This document shows positions 1 to 7,038 of a stretch of 22,372 bases of DNA, one piece after another. The stretch is from JARRRL01 sp037380725 (lineage in GTDB: Bacteria; Pseudomonadota; Gammaproteobacteria; Pseudomonadales; JANQJO01). The notes beneath the pieces were generated by a model, which was not told where the DNA came from, ran no database searches, and saw nothing but the letters and a program-made list of their open reading frames with translations. A program made the translations under genes and the position numbers. Every line of letters starts with the position of its first letter. Position 1 is the stretch's first letter. The DNA is taken from NCBI GenBank assembly GCA_037380725.1, contig JARRRL010000081.1:1-22372 (forward strand), read 5' to 3'.

Positions 1-165
1 TATTGTTCTGGTATGTCTGCCAAAAATTACAATTCTTTTCCTGAGGCGCCTGAAGTCATGCAAAGGACCAGCGGCGAATTTTCATTGATTCGGCGAAAAC
101 AAACGATGGCGCAACTGATTGAAAACGAGATAGGGATTGATCTGAGTGCGCACGATCAGCATTGA
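1..165 (+). CDS. C-terminal fragment of an unrecognised protein
   Basis: Frame 1 is open from the window edge to a TGA at 163-165 and gives 54 residues. The segment reads naturally as protein (YCSGMSAKNYNSFPEAPEVM, then a Lys/Arg-containing stretch and IENEIGIDL before the end). It is on the same strand as yajQ and ends about 50 bases before it, so it may be co-transcribed. I do not recognise the family from this tail and give no function. The start lies outside the window. Confidence 0.6.
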   Translation, partial: YCSGMSAKNYNSFPEAPEVMQRTSGEFSLIRRKQTMAQLIENEIGIDLSAHDQH

Positions 166-216
166 GAAGTGACCGGAACCGTTAAGATAACCAGCGATAG
201 GGGGTAACGCGCGATT

Positions 217-699
217 ATGCCGTCTTTTGATATTGTGTCAGAGGTTGATCAGCATGAGATGCAGAATGTGGTCGATCAGCTCAAGCGAGAGTTGGACAAT
301 CGTTTTGATTTCAAAGGGGTGGATTTTGAGGTGCTGTATCAAACGGATGTGATTGATCTGTCTGCACCCGAAGCGTTTCAGGTGAATCAAATGTTGGACA
401 TCCTGCGTGATAAAGCAGTGCGTCGCAATATTGATACGAAAAGCTTTGACCCACAAGAACTGGATAAAAATTTGGCGAAAGCCAAGTTGCCGGTTCGCAT
501 TCGTCAGGGTATTAGTAAAGAAGATGCCAAAGATATCGTCAAACGGATTAAAGCCAGCAAGGCAAAAGTTCAGGCCAGTATTCAGGGCGATCAAGTGCGT
601 GTGACAGGTAAAAAGCGCGACGATTTGCAGGCGGTCATGGCTTTGCTGCGCGAGGCCGATTTGTCGATGCCCATTCAATTCGATAATTTTCGAGATTAA
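217..699 (+). CDS. yajQ: YajQ family nucleotide-binding protein
   Basis: 160 residues, the normal family length. It begins MPSFDIVSEVD and ends in a QFDNFRD-like tail, with the conserved block KVQASIQGDQVRVTGKKRDD near residues 117-136, nearly the E. coli YajQ sequence. YajQ proteins are small soluble nucleotide binders with two ferredoxin-like folds; a Xanthomonas member is a cyclic-di-GMP-binding regulator, but the role here is not shown by sequence. ATG 217 is preceded by a purine-rich GGGGG run around 200-204. The TAA overlaps the end of the convergent phoR by four bases, so there is no room for a terminator between the two genes. Identity is very secure; role is inference. Confidence 0.95.
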   Translation: MPSFDIVSEVDQHEMQNVVDQLKRELDNRFDFKGVDFEVLYQTDVIDLSAPEAFQVNQMLDILRDKAVRRNIDTKSFDPQELDKNLAKAKLPVRIRQGISKEDAKDIVKRIKASKAKVQASIQGDQVRVTGKKRDDLQAVMALLREADLSMPIQFDNFRD

Positions 700-2063
700 A
701 GGGAGTCTTCGCAGAGGTCGTGCTCACAGAGGGAGTTCTGCATCGTGCGTTTTGCATCAAGGGTCTCTGGTAGCACGACGCGATGTTTCGGAAAGTGGCA
801 TGTAAAGGTACTGCCGACCTTGAGTTGACTGTTCACAGTGAGTGAGGCCTCATGGCGTAGCAACACATGCTTGACGATGGCCAATCCAAGACCGGTGCCG
901 CCTGTAGCAGTGCTGCGGCTGGGGTCAACGCGATAAAAGCGTTCTGTTAGGCGAGGAATATGAGCAGGGTCAATGCCGATGCCGTTGTCGGTGATACTGA
1001 TTTCAGCGCCGTTATTGGTTCGCGTGGTGCGGATGGTAATAGCACCGTTTGGGTTGGTATAGTGCACCGCGTTACTGACCAAATTCATAATGGCGCTGCG
1101 GAGCTGTGTTGAGGCACCCTGTAAATCGAAGTGCTCTTTGTTGCACAGTGCGATGTGGATATTTTTTTCTCGAGCCAGCATAATGGCTTCTTCGGTGATG
1201 CCGTGCAGCAAGGCTTGTATGTTAATGATTTCCTGTTGATTTTGTGCCGTTGGGTCTTCGAGGCGTGTTAAGGTGAACAAATCATCGATGAGGTTTTGCA
1301 TGCGATGGACTTGAGCACGCATGGTTCGTAATCCTTGACTCATGGATTCGGGCAATTGCTCTGTGAAATCATCCAGCATTTCGACATAGCCTTTCAGTAC
1401 GGTAAGGGGCGTGCGCAGCTCATGGGAGATATTGGCGATAAAGTCGGTGCGGACTTGTTCCAGGTGCATCAGTGGGGTGATGTCGCGAATGTGGAGGAGT
1501 TTTTCATCGTTACCGTAGCGGGTTAATTGCAATTCCATGTGCTTGCGAGGATTAGCCGGGTTGCATACGCGTACGCGTTGTTCGAAATTGCCGGACTGGA
1601 AATAGCGGATAAAACCAGGGTCGCGCAAAAGCTGAACTAAGGGTTGACCTATATCACGTGGATATTTAAGACCTAAAAAGTGAGTGGCGGCGGTGTTCCA
1701 CCATTCTAAACGGTCGTGGCGGTCGATGGTCAGGTAGCCATCTGCTAGACTGTTGGCCGAGTTTTGTGCCCGGCTGAGTAAATTTCTGAGTGTTGACAGG
1801 GCTTTTTGCTCGCGACGTTGATAGCCATAAACGTGATCGATAAAGACGTTGAGGTAACCACTAAGGTCTGGAGGAGGTTCTGTGGGGGTTTGTGAAAGCC
1901 AGCGTTCAAATCGTGCTAATTGAATGGTGTGAAATACCCAATACGCCAATAAGGCGGCAAAAGCCAGTTCCAGTGGTCGACCGATGATCCACCCTAACAG
2001 CAGCGATCCCAGAAGGATGAAGCTAAAGCGGTGCAGGTGCCGTGGCCATTGTGGTTTTTTCAT
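696..2063 (-). CDS. phoR: Phosphate regulon sensor histidine kinase PhoR
   Basis: 455-residue inner-membrane sensor kinase. An N-terminal hydrophobic hairpin (about residues 13-48) is followed by a cytoplasmic linker and a PAS-like domain (about 100-195). The HisKA dimerisation domain has the H-box FIANISHELRTPL with His214 as the phospho-acceptor. The HATPase_c domain has the N box (NLVSNAVHYT, about 327-336), G1 DNGIGID (359-365) and G2 GGTGLGL (388-394). The lack of a large periplasmic domain and the size match PhoR (E. coli 431 residues). PhoR phosphorylates PhoB under phosphate limitation and dephosphorylates it when phosphate is plentiful. phoB lies 2.1 kb away on the same strand with glnS between them, so phoR needs its own promoter or very long read-through. 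The extreme C-terminus (NSLCEHDLCEDSL) is encoded by a degenerate 15-bp repeat. Confidence 0.93.
   Translation of the reverse strand: MKKPQWPRHLHRFSFILLGSLLLGWIIGRPLELAFAALLAYWVFHTIQLARFERWLSQTPTEPPPDLSGYLNVFIDHVYGYQRREQKALSTLRNLLSRAQNSANSLADGYLTIDRHDRLEWWNTAATHFLGLKYPRDIGQPLVQLLRDPGFIRYFQSGNFEQRVRVCNPANPRKHMELQLTRYGNDEKLLHIRDITPLMHLEQVRTDFIANISHELRTPLTVLKGYVEMLDDFTEQLPESMSQGLRTMRAQVHRMQNLIDDLFTLTRLEDPTAQNQQEIINIQALLHGITEEAIMLAREKNIHIALCNKEHFDLQGASTQLRSAIMNLVSNAVHYTNPNGAITIRTTRTNNGAEISITDNGIGIDPAHIPRLTERFYRVDPSRSTATGGTGLGLAIVKHVLLRHEASLTVNSQLKVGSTFTCHFPKHRVVLPETLDAKRTMQNSLCEHDLCEDSL
701..745. repeat. Degenerate 15-bp tandem repeat at phoR 3' end
   Basis: Three degenerate 15-base units (701-715, 716-730, 731-745) beginning GGGAGT, GGTCGT and GGGAGT; the first two end in CAGA. 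They encode the repeated LCE residues at the C-terminus of PhoR and abut the convergent yajQ stop. Confidence 0.6.
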
Positions 2064-2216
2064 AAGGTCTTGAGCCTTCTGGCTTCTGAATGTCTAAGAT
2101 CGATCAGATGAGTGTGTTCAGGGAGAGCGTTTGAAAAGTAATTGAAATACTGTTGAATAAGCGATCTCCATTCTGGAACGCGGACCTGGAACGCGGATTG
2201 ACATCCCGAGTAGAAA

Positions 2217-2242
2217 AGAGATCATATTTTAAACAGATCTCT
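2217..2242. promoter_or_regulatory. Perfect 7-bp inverted repeat, AT-rich centre
   Basis: AGAGATC (2217-2223) and GATCTCT (2236-2242) are perfect reverse complements around a 12-base AT-rich centre. On the minus strand the second arm is followed by TTTTC. It could be an operator in the phoR/glnS region or a weak hairpin. Function is unknown. Confidence 0.3.
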
Positions 2243-2305
2243 GCCTGAGCAAGATACTAGCATACTACGACTTGAGTCACACCTTGCTAATGCTCCGATG
2301 GGTGC

Positions 2306-2342
2306 GTTGAAGAACATATTATTGAAGAGTGTATTGAAGAAC
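2306..2342 (+). repeat. TTGAAGAAC repeat in glnS leader
   Basis: Three near-identical TTGAAGA(A/G) motifs at 2307, 2322 and 2334, spaced 15 and 12 bases. They lie about 50-80 bases upstream of the glnS ATG, in what is likely its leader. No known function. Confidence 0.45.
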
Positions 2343-2390
2343 GTAATAAAATGAGTAAGATCGAGACAGTCGCTACAGCGAGGGGTTGGC

Positions 2391-4145
2391 ATGACGAATG
2401 AGAGTAAGAGCGCTCCAATGGGGCTTGAGGCGGGTGTCCCGGGCAATAAGGGGATTTCAGAAAATCGTGGTGCAGAAGCGGATGTCGCCGCGTCGAACTT
2501 TATTCGAGCGATCATCGAAGAGGACATCAAAGACCAACGTCATGGCGGACGGGTGCACACCCGTTTTCCGCCCGAACCGAATGGGTATTTGCACATTGGT
2601 CACGCCAAAGCGATTTGTCTGAATTATGGCCTGGCCTGCGAATACGAGGGGTCGTTTAACCTCCGCTTTGACGACACGAATCCTACGAAAGAAGAAGAGA
2701 AATACATCACGGCTATCCAGGAAGATGTGAAATGGTTGGGCGTGGACTGGGGAGAGCGGGTGTTTTTCGCCTCGGATTATTTTGAGCAGCTTTATGCCTA
2801 CGCGGTTCAATTGATTCAAGCGGGTTTGGCTTTTGTGTGTGAGTTAACGCCAGAGCAAGTGCGTGCACAGCGTGGCACCTTAACGGAGCCGGGTACAGAG
2901 AGCCCGTACCGGCAACGACCCATTGAAGAAAATATGGATTTGTTTGCGCGCATGCGAGCCGGTGAATTTCCCGATGGTGCGATGACCTTGCGCGCTAAAA
3001 TCGACATGAGTTCGGGCAATTTGAATTTGCGTGATCCGGTGATGTATCGCATTTTGCATGCGCATCATCCACGGACAGGAACAGCGTGGTGCGTGTATCC
3101 GACGTACGATTTTACGCACGGTCAATCGGATTCCATTGAAGGCATTACCCACTCAATTTGCACCTTGGAGTTCGCGGATCATCGTCCATTGTATGATTGG
3201 TATATTGAAAAATTGGGTATTTTCCCCTCTCGACAGTTTGAGTACGCGCGTTTGGTGTTGCCGTATACCGTCATGAGCAAACGCAAACTCATTACTTTGG
3301 TCAATGAGGGGTACGTGAACGGTTGGGATGATCCGCGTTTGAGTACCCTTCGCGCTTATCGCCGTAAAGGGTATACGCCAGAGGCCATACGCGATTTTTG
3401 CAGCCGAGTGGGCGTGGCGAAATCATTCAATCAAGTTGATCCGGCCCTGTTGGCGTATTGCATTCGCAAAGACTTGAACGCCAAGGCGCAACGCGTGATG
3501 TGTGTTCAAGATCCGGTGAAGTTGGTTATTGATAATTATCCAGATGAGCAAGTGGAATGGTTAGCGTCCGAAAATAACCCAGAAGACCCAACAATGGGTA
3601 AGCGGGAAATTCCGTTTTCGCGGGAAATTTACATTGAACGCGCGGATTTTATGGAGCAAGCGCCGCGAAAATATTTTCGACTCTCACCGGGTAAGGAAGT
3701 GCGCTTAAAAGATGCGTTTTACGTAACGTGTACGGACGTAGAAAAAGACGAAGACGGGCAAGTTCGGGTGATTCATGCTAACTATGACCCCCAGTCTCGC
3801 GGCGGTTGGACTCAGGACGGGCGTAAGGTCAAAGGGACCTTGCATTGGGTGTCAGTGGCGCACGCGAGACGCTGTGAAGTGCGTTTGTATGAAAACTTAT
3901 TCACGGTACCGGATCCCAGTGCGTACGAAGCGGAGGGTAAACCTTTTCTGGATTTCATTAATCCACAGTCTTTGACCATCGTGGAAGCTTGGATTGAACC
4001 CAGCGTCTCGGGTGCGGCGGTGGGCACGCATTATCAGTTTGTGCGTCAGGCTTACTGCGTTGTAGATCCAGATTCGACACCGGATAAATTGGTGTTTAAC
4101 CGTACGGTAGACTTGAAAGATTCCTGGAAACCGCCGAAAGGGTGA
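2391..4145 (+). CDS. glnS: Glutaminyl-tRNA synthetase
   Basis: 584-residue class I aminoacyl-tRNA synthetase that charges tRNA-Gln with glutamine in the cytoplasm. The nucleotide-binding signature PPEPNGYLHIGHAKAI carries HIGH at residues 68-71, and the second ATP loop is VMSKR at 294-298, both in the GlnRS form. The C-terminal half has the two beta-barrel anticodon-binding domains (for example FSREIYIERADFM, YFRLSPGKEVRLK). Compared with E. coli GlnRS, which begins about ten residues before the conserved NFIR.II.ED segment, this protein has roughly 27 extra, Gly/Ala/Glu-rich N-terminal residues. No Met lies between Met10 and NFIR, so most of the extension is kept if ATG 2391 or Met10 is the start. 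The gene sits between phoB and phoR on the opposite strand, an unusual place, and ends convergent with phoB across a hairpin. Confidence 0.95.
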   Translation: MTNESKSAPMGLEAGVPGNKGISENRGAEADVAASNFIRAIIEEDIKDQRHGGRVHTRFPPEPNGYLHIGHAKAICLNYGLACEYEGSFNLRFDDTNPTKEEEKYITAIQEDVKWLGVDWGERVFFASDYFEQLYAYAVQLIQAGLAFVCELTPEQVRAQRGTLTEPGTESPYRQRPIEENMDLFARMRAGEFPDGAMTLRAKIDMSSGNLNLRDPVMYRILHAHHPRTGTAWCVYPTYDFTHGQSDSIEGITHSICTLEFADHRPLYDWYIEKLGIFPSRQFEYARLVLPYTVMSKRKLITLVNEGYVNGWDDPRLSTLRAYRRKGYTPEAIRDFCSRVGVAKSFNQVDPALLAYCIRKDLNAKAQRVMCVQDPVKLVIDNYPDEQVEWLASENNPEDPTMGKREIPFSREIYIERADFMEQAPRKYFRLSPGKEVRLKDAFYVTCTDVEKDEDGQVRVIHANYDPQSRGGWTQDGRKVKGTLHWVSVAHARRCEVRLYENLFTVPDPSAYEAEGKPFLDFINPQSLTIVEAWIEPSVSGAAVGTHYQFVRQAYCVVDPDSTPDKLVFNRTVDLKDSWKPPKG

Positions 4146-4161
4146 GTGTGGTGGTTTTGCT

Positions 4162-4190
4162 GGTGCCGTGCTGCGTTCGGGTACGGCACC
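4162..4190. terminator. Hairpin between convergent glnS and phoB
   Basis: Perfect 8-bp inverted repeat, GGTGCCGT (4162-4169) and ACGGCACC (4183-4190), with a 13-base loop. It fills the 49-base gap between the glnS TGA and the phoB TAA, the expected place for a shared bidirectional terminator. Neither strand shows a good U-tract after the stem, so it is not a textbook intrinsic terminator. Confidence 0.5.
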
Positions 4191-4194
4191 CCGC

Positions 4195-4884
4195 TTACTG
4201 AGCAGAGAAGCGATAACCGGTGCCGCGTACGGTTTGCACAAAGTGATCGTGACCGAAGGGCGCGAGTGCTTTGCGCAAGCGCCGAATGTGTACATCTACC
4301 GTTCGGTCTTCAACGTAGACGTTATTGCCCCACACGCGATCCAGCAATTGCAATCGTGAATAAGCCCGGTCCGGATTGGACATGAAGAATTCCAGCAATC
4401 GGTATTCCGTTGGCCCCATGTTGATGGGCGTGTTGTTGGAACTGACACGCTGACTGACGGGATCCAGTTCTAACTGATCGGCTTTGAGCACGGTGTTGCG
4501 ATGGGTGGCGTTCGATCGACGTAGGACGGCCTTGATGCGAGCGATCAGTTCTTTGCTGGAAAATGGTTTCGTGATGTAGTCGTCGACACCCGCGTTCAGA
4601 CCCATGACTTTTTCGGTTTCATCGGCGCGTGCAGTCAACATAATGATGGGCAGATCTTGTGTGGCCTCTTCGCGACGAAGGCGGCGTGCGAATTCTAAGC
4701 CGCTCATTTCCGGTAACATCCAATCCAGCAGCACCAGGTTGGGCTGTTCATTGAAAATCATCTCGTGCGCGATGAGCGTGTTTTCGGCTTGCAAACACCT
4801 GAGTTGAGCCATGTGCAGCGCGGTGCTTACCATTTCGCGAATGGCGTATTCGTCATCAACAATTAAAATGGTGCTTAAGGACAT
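4195..4884 (-). CDS. phoB: Phosphate regulon response regulator PhoB
   Basis: 229 residues, the PhoB length. The N-terminal receiver domain has the acidic pocket Asp10/Asp11, phospho-acceptor Asp54 (VLLDWMLPEMSG), the conserved Thr in LTAR, and Lys106 in the ITKPFS loop. The C-terminal OmpR-type winged helix has the recognition region YVEDRTVDVHIRRLRKAL and ends in QTVRGTGYRFSAQ, all strongly PhoB-like. Phosphorylated PhoB binds Pho boxes and activates phosphate-scavenging genes, usually including its own. A Pho box with a correctly spaced -10 lies upstream (4986-5020), supporting autoregulation. ubiA is upstream on the same strand; the partner phoR is not adjacent but lies beyond glnS. Confidence 0.95.
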   Translation of the reverse strand: MSLSTILIVDDEYAIREMVSTALHMAQLRCLQAENTLIAHEMIFNEQPNLVLLDWMLPEMSGLEFARRLRREEATQDLPIIMLTARADETEKVMGLNAGVDDYITKPFSSKELIARIKAVLRRSNATHRNTVLKADQLELDPVSQRVSSNNTPINMGPTEYRLLEFFMSNPDRAYSRLQLLDRVWGNNVYVEDRTVDVHIRRLRKALAPFGHDHFVQTVRGTGYRFSAQ

Positions 4885-4912
4885 GATCTGTCTGGAAAAC
4901 CTCCCGCAGTGA

Positions 4913-4932
4913 CTTCATACTTCTTCATACTT
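4913..4932. repeat. 10-bp tandem duplication in phoB leader
   Basis: CTTCATACTT occurs twice, perfectly and head to tail (4913-4922, 4923-4932), in the likely 5' leader of phoB. It faintly resembles a Pho box with one base lost per half-site, but the period (10 rather than 11) and the orientation are wrong. Confidence 0.6.
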
Positions 4933-4985
4933 AATGAGTGACTGAGCATAGTGACGTATAGGTCGTGTAGTGGCTTACTACCAGT

Positions 4986-5020
4986 ATTCTACGACCTTAT
5001 TTGTGACACGATGATGACGA
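4986..5020 (-). promoter_or_regulatory. Pho box and PhoB-dependent promoter of phoB
   Basis: Read on the minus strand, TCGTCAT-CATC-GTGTCAC (5020 to 5003) fits the Pho box layout of two 7-base CTGTCA(T/C) half-sites separated by 4 bases (5/7 and 6/7 matches). The next bases are AAAT, typical after a half-site. A -10-like TAGAAT (4991 to 4986) begins 11 bases after the second half-site, the spacing expected when the Pho box replaces the -35 element. The box begins 8 bases after the ubiA stop and implies a leader of about 95 bases for phoB. Confidence 0.55.
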
Positions 5021-5027
5021 CAGGTGA

Positions 5028-5915
5028 TTAGGTGGTCGCAAACCAAAAATGCAGTACGGTTGAAGCATAGAGTGTTACGCCAACCCACGCATTGTTTTGG
5101 AAGGCCTGGAAGCACTGCTGTGGCTGGCGTGTACGGATGAGCATGTGCTGAAAAGAAAATAAAATCACGATAATGAGCAGACCCACTGCGAAAACAGGTG
5201 AGAGCGGGATGCGACGCATCATCAATAACAGCGGCAGCAAACAAACGGCTTGCAGGAGACCAATGGCGAGTACCTCGTTTTCCCCAAAGAACAACGCGGT
5301 TGATTTGATGCCAATGCGCGCGTCGTCTTCACGGTCTACCATGGCGTATTGGGTGTCGTAAGCGATGGTCCACACCCAATTGAACAAGAAAAGGAGCCAG
5401 GCATGTGCTGGGATGGAGCCGTGCGCGGCGCTAAAAGTCATGGGGATGCCCATGGAAAAGGCTGCGCCTAAAAACAATTGTGGGAAGTGTGTGAATCGCT
5501 TCGTGAAAGGGTATAACGTGGCGAGACCCGCTGCGAAGCAGGATAATAAGACCGTGAGTGGATTGGTGAGGCAGACCAATCCAAATGCACAGAGCGTGAG
5601 TAGCGCAAATAAGATCAAGGCTTCCTGAGTTTGAATTCGACCTGTGGCCAGCGGGCGCTGCTGTGTGCGTGTCACGTGACCATCCCATTTGCGGTCAGCA
5701 ATATCATTGATCACGCAACCGGCAGCGCGCATCAGTATGACACCGAAGATAAAAATGAATAACAGGCGTGTGCGAGGGCGACCCGATTCGGCTAACCACA
5801 GAGCGGTTAACGTTGGCCACAGCAGTAGGAAGGTGCCGATGGGTTTGTCCAATCGCATTAAGGCGATGAAATCCGGGAGTCGGGTGCGCCAGGCGTTGAT
5901 AAACGGGATGTTCAT
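5028..5915 (-). CDS. ubiA: 4-hydroxybenzoate polyprenyltransferase UbiA
   Basis: Integral membrane prenyltransferase of about 295 residues that attaches the polyprenyl tail to 4-hydroxybenzoate in ubiquinone synthesis. The start region MNIPFINAWRTRLPDFIALM, followed by RLDKPIGTFLLLWP, is typical of UbiA. The first Asp-rich motif VINDIADRKWD (about 69-77) and the second, YAMVDREDDARIG, bind Mg-diphosphate. Multiple hydrophobic helices follow. ATG 5915 is chosen over upstream in-frame starts because the family begins here and the longer version would overlap ubiC. It follows ubiC by 14 bases, so the two are very likely co-transcribed and consecutive in the pathway (UbiC makes the UbiA substrate). 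Confidence 0.94.
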   Translation of the reverse strand: MNIPFINAWRTRLPDFIALMRLDKPIGTFLLLWPTLTALWLAESGRPRTRLLFIFIFGVILMRAAGCVINDIADRKWDGHVTRTQQRPLATGRIQTQEALILFALLTLCAFGLVCLTNPLTVLLSCFAAGLATLYPFTKRFTHFPQLFLGAAFSMGIPMTFSAAHGSIPAHAWLLFLFNWVWTIAYDTQYAMVDREDDARIGIKSTALFFGENEVLAIGLLQAVCLLPLLLMMRRIPLSPVFAVGLLIIVILFSFQHMLIRTRQPQQCFQAFQNNAWVGVTLYASTVLHFWFATT

Positions 5916-5929
5916 GCGCCATGAAATCC

Positions 5930-6622
5930 TTACGCTGATTGGACGTGTTGACAAAAACGATTCAAAAAAATTTCCGTGACTGCCAAGGGTTTTGGTGTGG
6001 TGAGTAGCACGGATTGTCGTACCCAGGCGCGATGACAACAATGATCATGTTGAGAGAGGCCATGTTGAGAGTGGTCACGCTGAGATTTACGCCATAAAGA
6101 TTGCCAGTATTCGGGTAAGGAATCCACACAAATTTGTCCGCAGAAAATCCATCTTCTTTGTAAGGTGGGGGCGTGTGTGAATAATACATTGCCGATGGGT
6201 TGTGTGCCACAGTCGTGTACGACGCGGTTGTTGCATTGATCGAGTGCGGTAGAGGGCAACAAAGTTTGCGCCAGCACCCAAGGGCCAGAGTCGCTCTTCA
6301 GGCAGGCGCTGCGTTGGTGCCAGAGAGCGCTCGATCGTTGATGTAGCGCTTGACACCAGGCTTTATTGAGGGGAACACGCTTTTGTTCCAATATTTCTGC
6401 TGTGATAGGCTGTCGTAGTAATTCGGAGAGGTGGCGAGTGAGCGAGGCGGATTCGTTTAGCAAAGCACGAAGCGCTCCCTGAGGCAGGGGGTATCGACGA
6501 CCTGTGCTGTCTCGCGTCGCGGCTCTGTTCTTGTGTTGTGCTGTGTTGCGCCTTGTGTTGTGCGTTGTGTTACGCATAGGAAGGATCATACCGTTGTCAA
6601 AGTTCGACCACTTTACTACCAT
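5930..6622 (-). CDS. ubiC: Chorismate pyruvate-lyase UbiC
   Basis: 230-residue cytoplasmic lyase that converts chorismate to 4-hydroxybenzoate and pyruvate, the first committed step of ubiquinone synthesis. UbiC features include the segment SLTRHLSELL, the SGPWVLAQTLLP block (E. coli has a similar GEPWLAGRTVVP), PIGNVLFT, and the C-terminal PLAVTEIFLNRF with the conserved Glu. ATG 6622 is supported by GGAG (6632-6629) six bases upstream. At 230 residues it is longer than E. coli UbiC (165). The extra length is an N-terminal basic, Asn/Thr/Arg-rich stretch of about 45 residues and a His/Gln-rich insertion before the C-terminal strand, encoded by a 15-bp tandem repeat. Divergence is high, so the assignment leans on the ubiA linkage as well as motifs. 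Confidence 0.85.
   Translation of the reverse strand: MVVKWSNFDNGMILPMRNTTHNTRRNTAQHKNRAATRDSTGRRYPLPQGALRALLNESASLTRHLSELLRQPITAEILEQKRVPLNKAWCQALHQRSSALWHQRSACLKSDSGPWVLAQTLLPSTALDQCNNRVVHDCGTQPIGNVLFTHAPTLQRRWIFCGQICVDSLPEYWQSLWRKSQRDHSQHGLSQHDHCCHRAWVRQSVLLTTPKPLAVTEIFLNRFCQHVQSA
6046..6090. repeat. 15-bp tandem repeat inside ubiC
   Basis: Units CATGTTGAGAGAGGC (6046-6060), CATGTTGAGAGTGGT (6061-6075) and a degenerate CACGCTGAGATTTAC (6076-6090). It is in frame and yields the DHSQH/GLSQH/D pattern in the UbiC C-terminal region, where the family normally has no insertion. Confidence 0.75.
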
Positions 6623-6640
6623 GCCCTACTCCGTGAATCG

Positions 6641-6658
6641 CACCATCACGTGATGGTG
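6641..6658. promoter_or_regulatory. Perfect 18-bp palindrome in ubiC/rubredoxin region
   Basis: CACCATCACGTGATGGTG is its own reverse complement over 18 bases with no spacer. It begins 18 bases upstream of the ubiC ATG, close to its Shine-Dalgarno, in the divergent region shared with the rubredoxin gene. A dimeric regulator site is the simplest reading. I cannot name the regulator. Confidence 0.6.
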
Positions 6659-6802
6659 ATGGACCTTAATGGCGGTGCTTACCAACCACGTCTGATGCGT
6701 TGTGCTCAACGTGGGAATCTCAGCGGCTTTGACCGCCGCCTAATCCTATCAGTAAATGATTCAGTGCGGTGTGACTGAGAAAAAGAATGTGAGGAATTGT
6801 TT

Positions 6803-6979
6803 ATGAAAAATGCAAAAAAATGGCAATGTGTGGTGTGTGGCTTTATCTATGATGAGGCCTTGGGCTTACCAGAAGAAGGCATTGCGCCGGGCACGGCGTG
6901 GGTGGACGTGCCTGAGGATTGGTTGTGTCCCGATTGCGGTGTAGGTAAGGACGAGTTTGAAATGATTGAAATGGATTGA
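6803..6979 (+). CDS. rubA: Rubredoxin
   Basis: 58-residue one-iron electron carrier. Two CxxC knuckles supply the four iron ligands: CVVC (Cys9, Cys12) and CPDC (Cys42, Cys45), with the usual aromatic core (Trp7, Tyr16, Trp33, Trp40) and the YDEALGLPEEGIAPGT spacing of standard rubredoxins. ATG 6803 is chosen because GAGG at 6791-6794 is correctly spaced. The rubredoxin reductase gene follows about 60 bases downstream on the same strand, so the pair probably forms an NAD(P)H-to-rubredoxin electron chain. In other gammaproteobacteria it feeds alkane hydroxylases or oxygen-detoxifying partners; no such partner is visible here. Confidence 0.95.
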   Translation: MKNAKKWQCVVCGFIYDEALGLPEEGIAPGTAWVDVPEDWLCPDCGVGKDEFEMIEMD

Positions 6980-6997
6980 GGCGCATTGGGGCATAAT

Positions 6998-7036
6998 GAG
7001 TGAGACCATCGAGTGAGACCATTGAATGAGGCGATA
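6998..7036 (+). repeat. 13-bp tandem repeat in front of rubredoxin reductase
   Basis: GAGTGAGACCATC (6998-7010), GAGTGAGACCATT (7011-7023) and a diverged GAATGAGGCGATA (7024-7036). The third unit carries the GAGG that serves as ribosome binding site for ATG 7039, so the Shine-Dalgarno lies within the repeat. Confidence 0.75.
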
Positions 7037-7038
7037 CC

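Larger units (their letters stand above)
2064..2390. other. Divergent phoR/glnS intergenic region (327 bp)
   Basis: No convincing gene. It holds an imperfect 13-bp tandem duplication (CTGGAACGCGGA at 2173-2184 and 2186-2197), a perfect -35-like TTGACA at 2198-2203 on the + strand whose -10 partner is poor, an inverted repeat at 2217-2242, and three copies of TTGAAGA(A/G) at 2307, 2322 and 2334 just ahead of glnS. It must carry the promoters for both genes, but I cannot assign them with confidence. I see no clear Pho box here for phoR. Confidence 0.6.

Noticed and set aside
238..678. 146-residue open frame antisense to yajQ
   Set aside because: It is entirely the complement of a well-conserved gene, with no domain and no separate ribosome site.
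4913..4932. CTTCATACTT duplication as a Pho box
   Set aside because: Period is 10 not 11, half-sites lack the G of CTGTCAT, and it is in the wrong orientation for phoB. The site at 5003-5020 fits much better.
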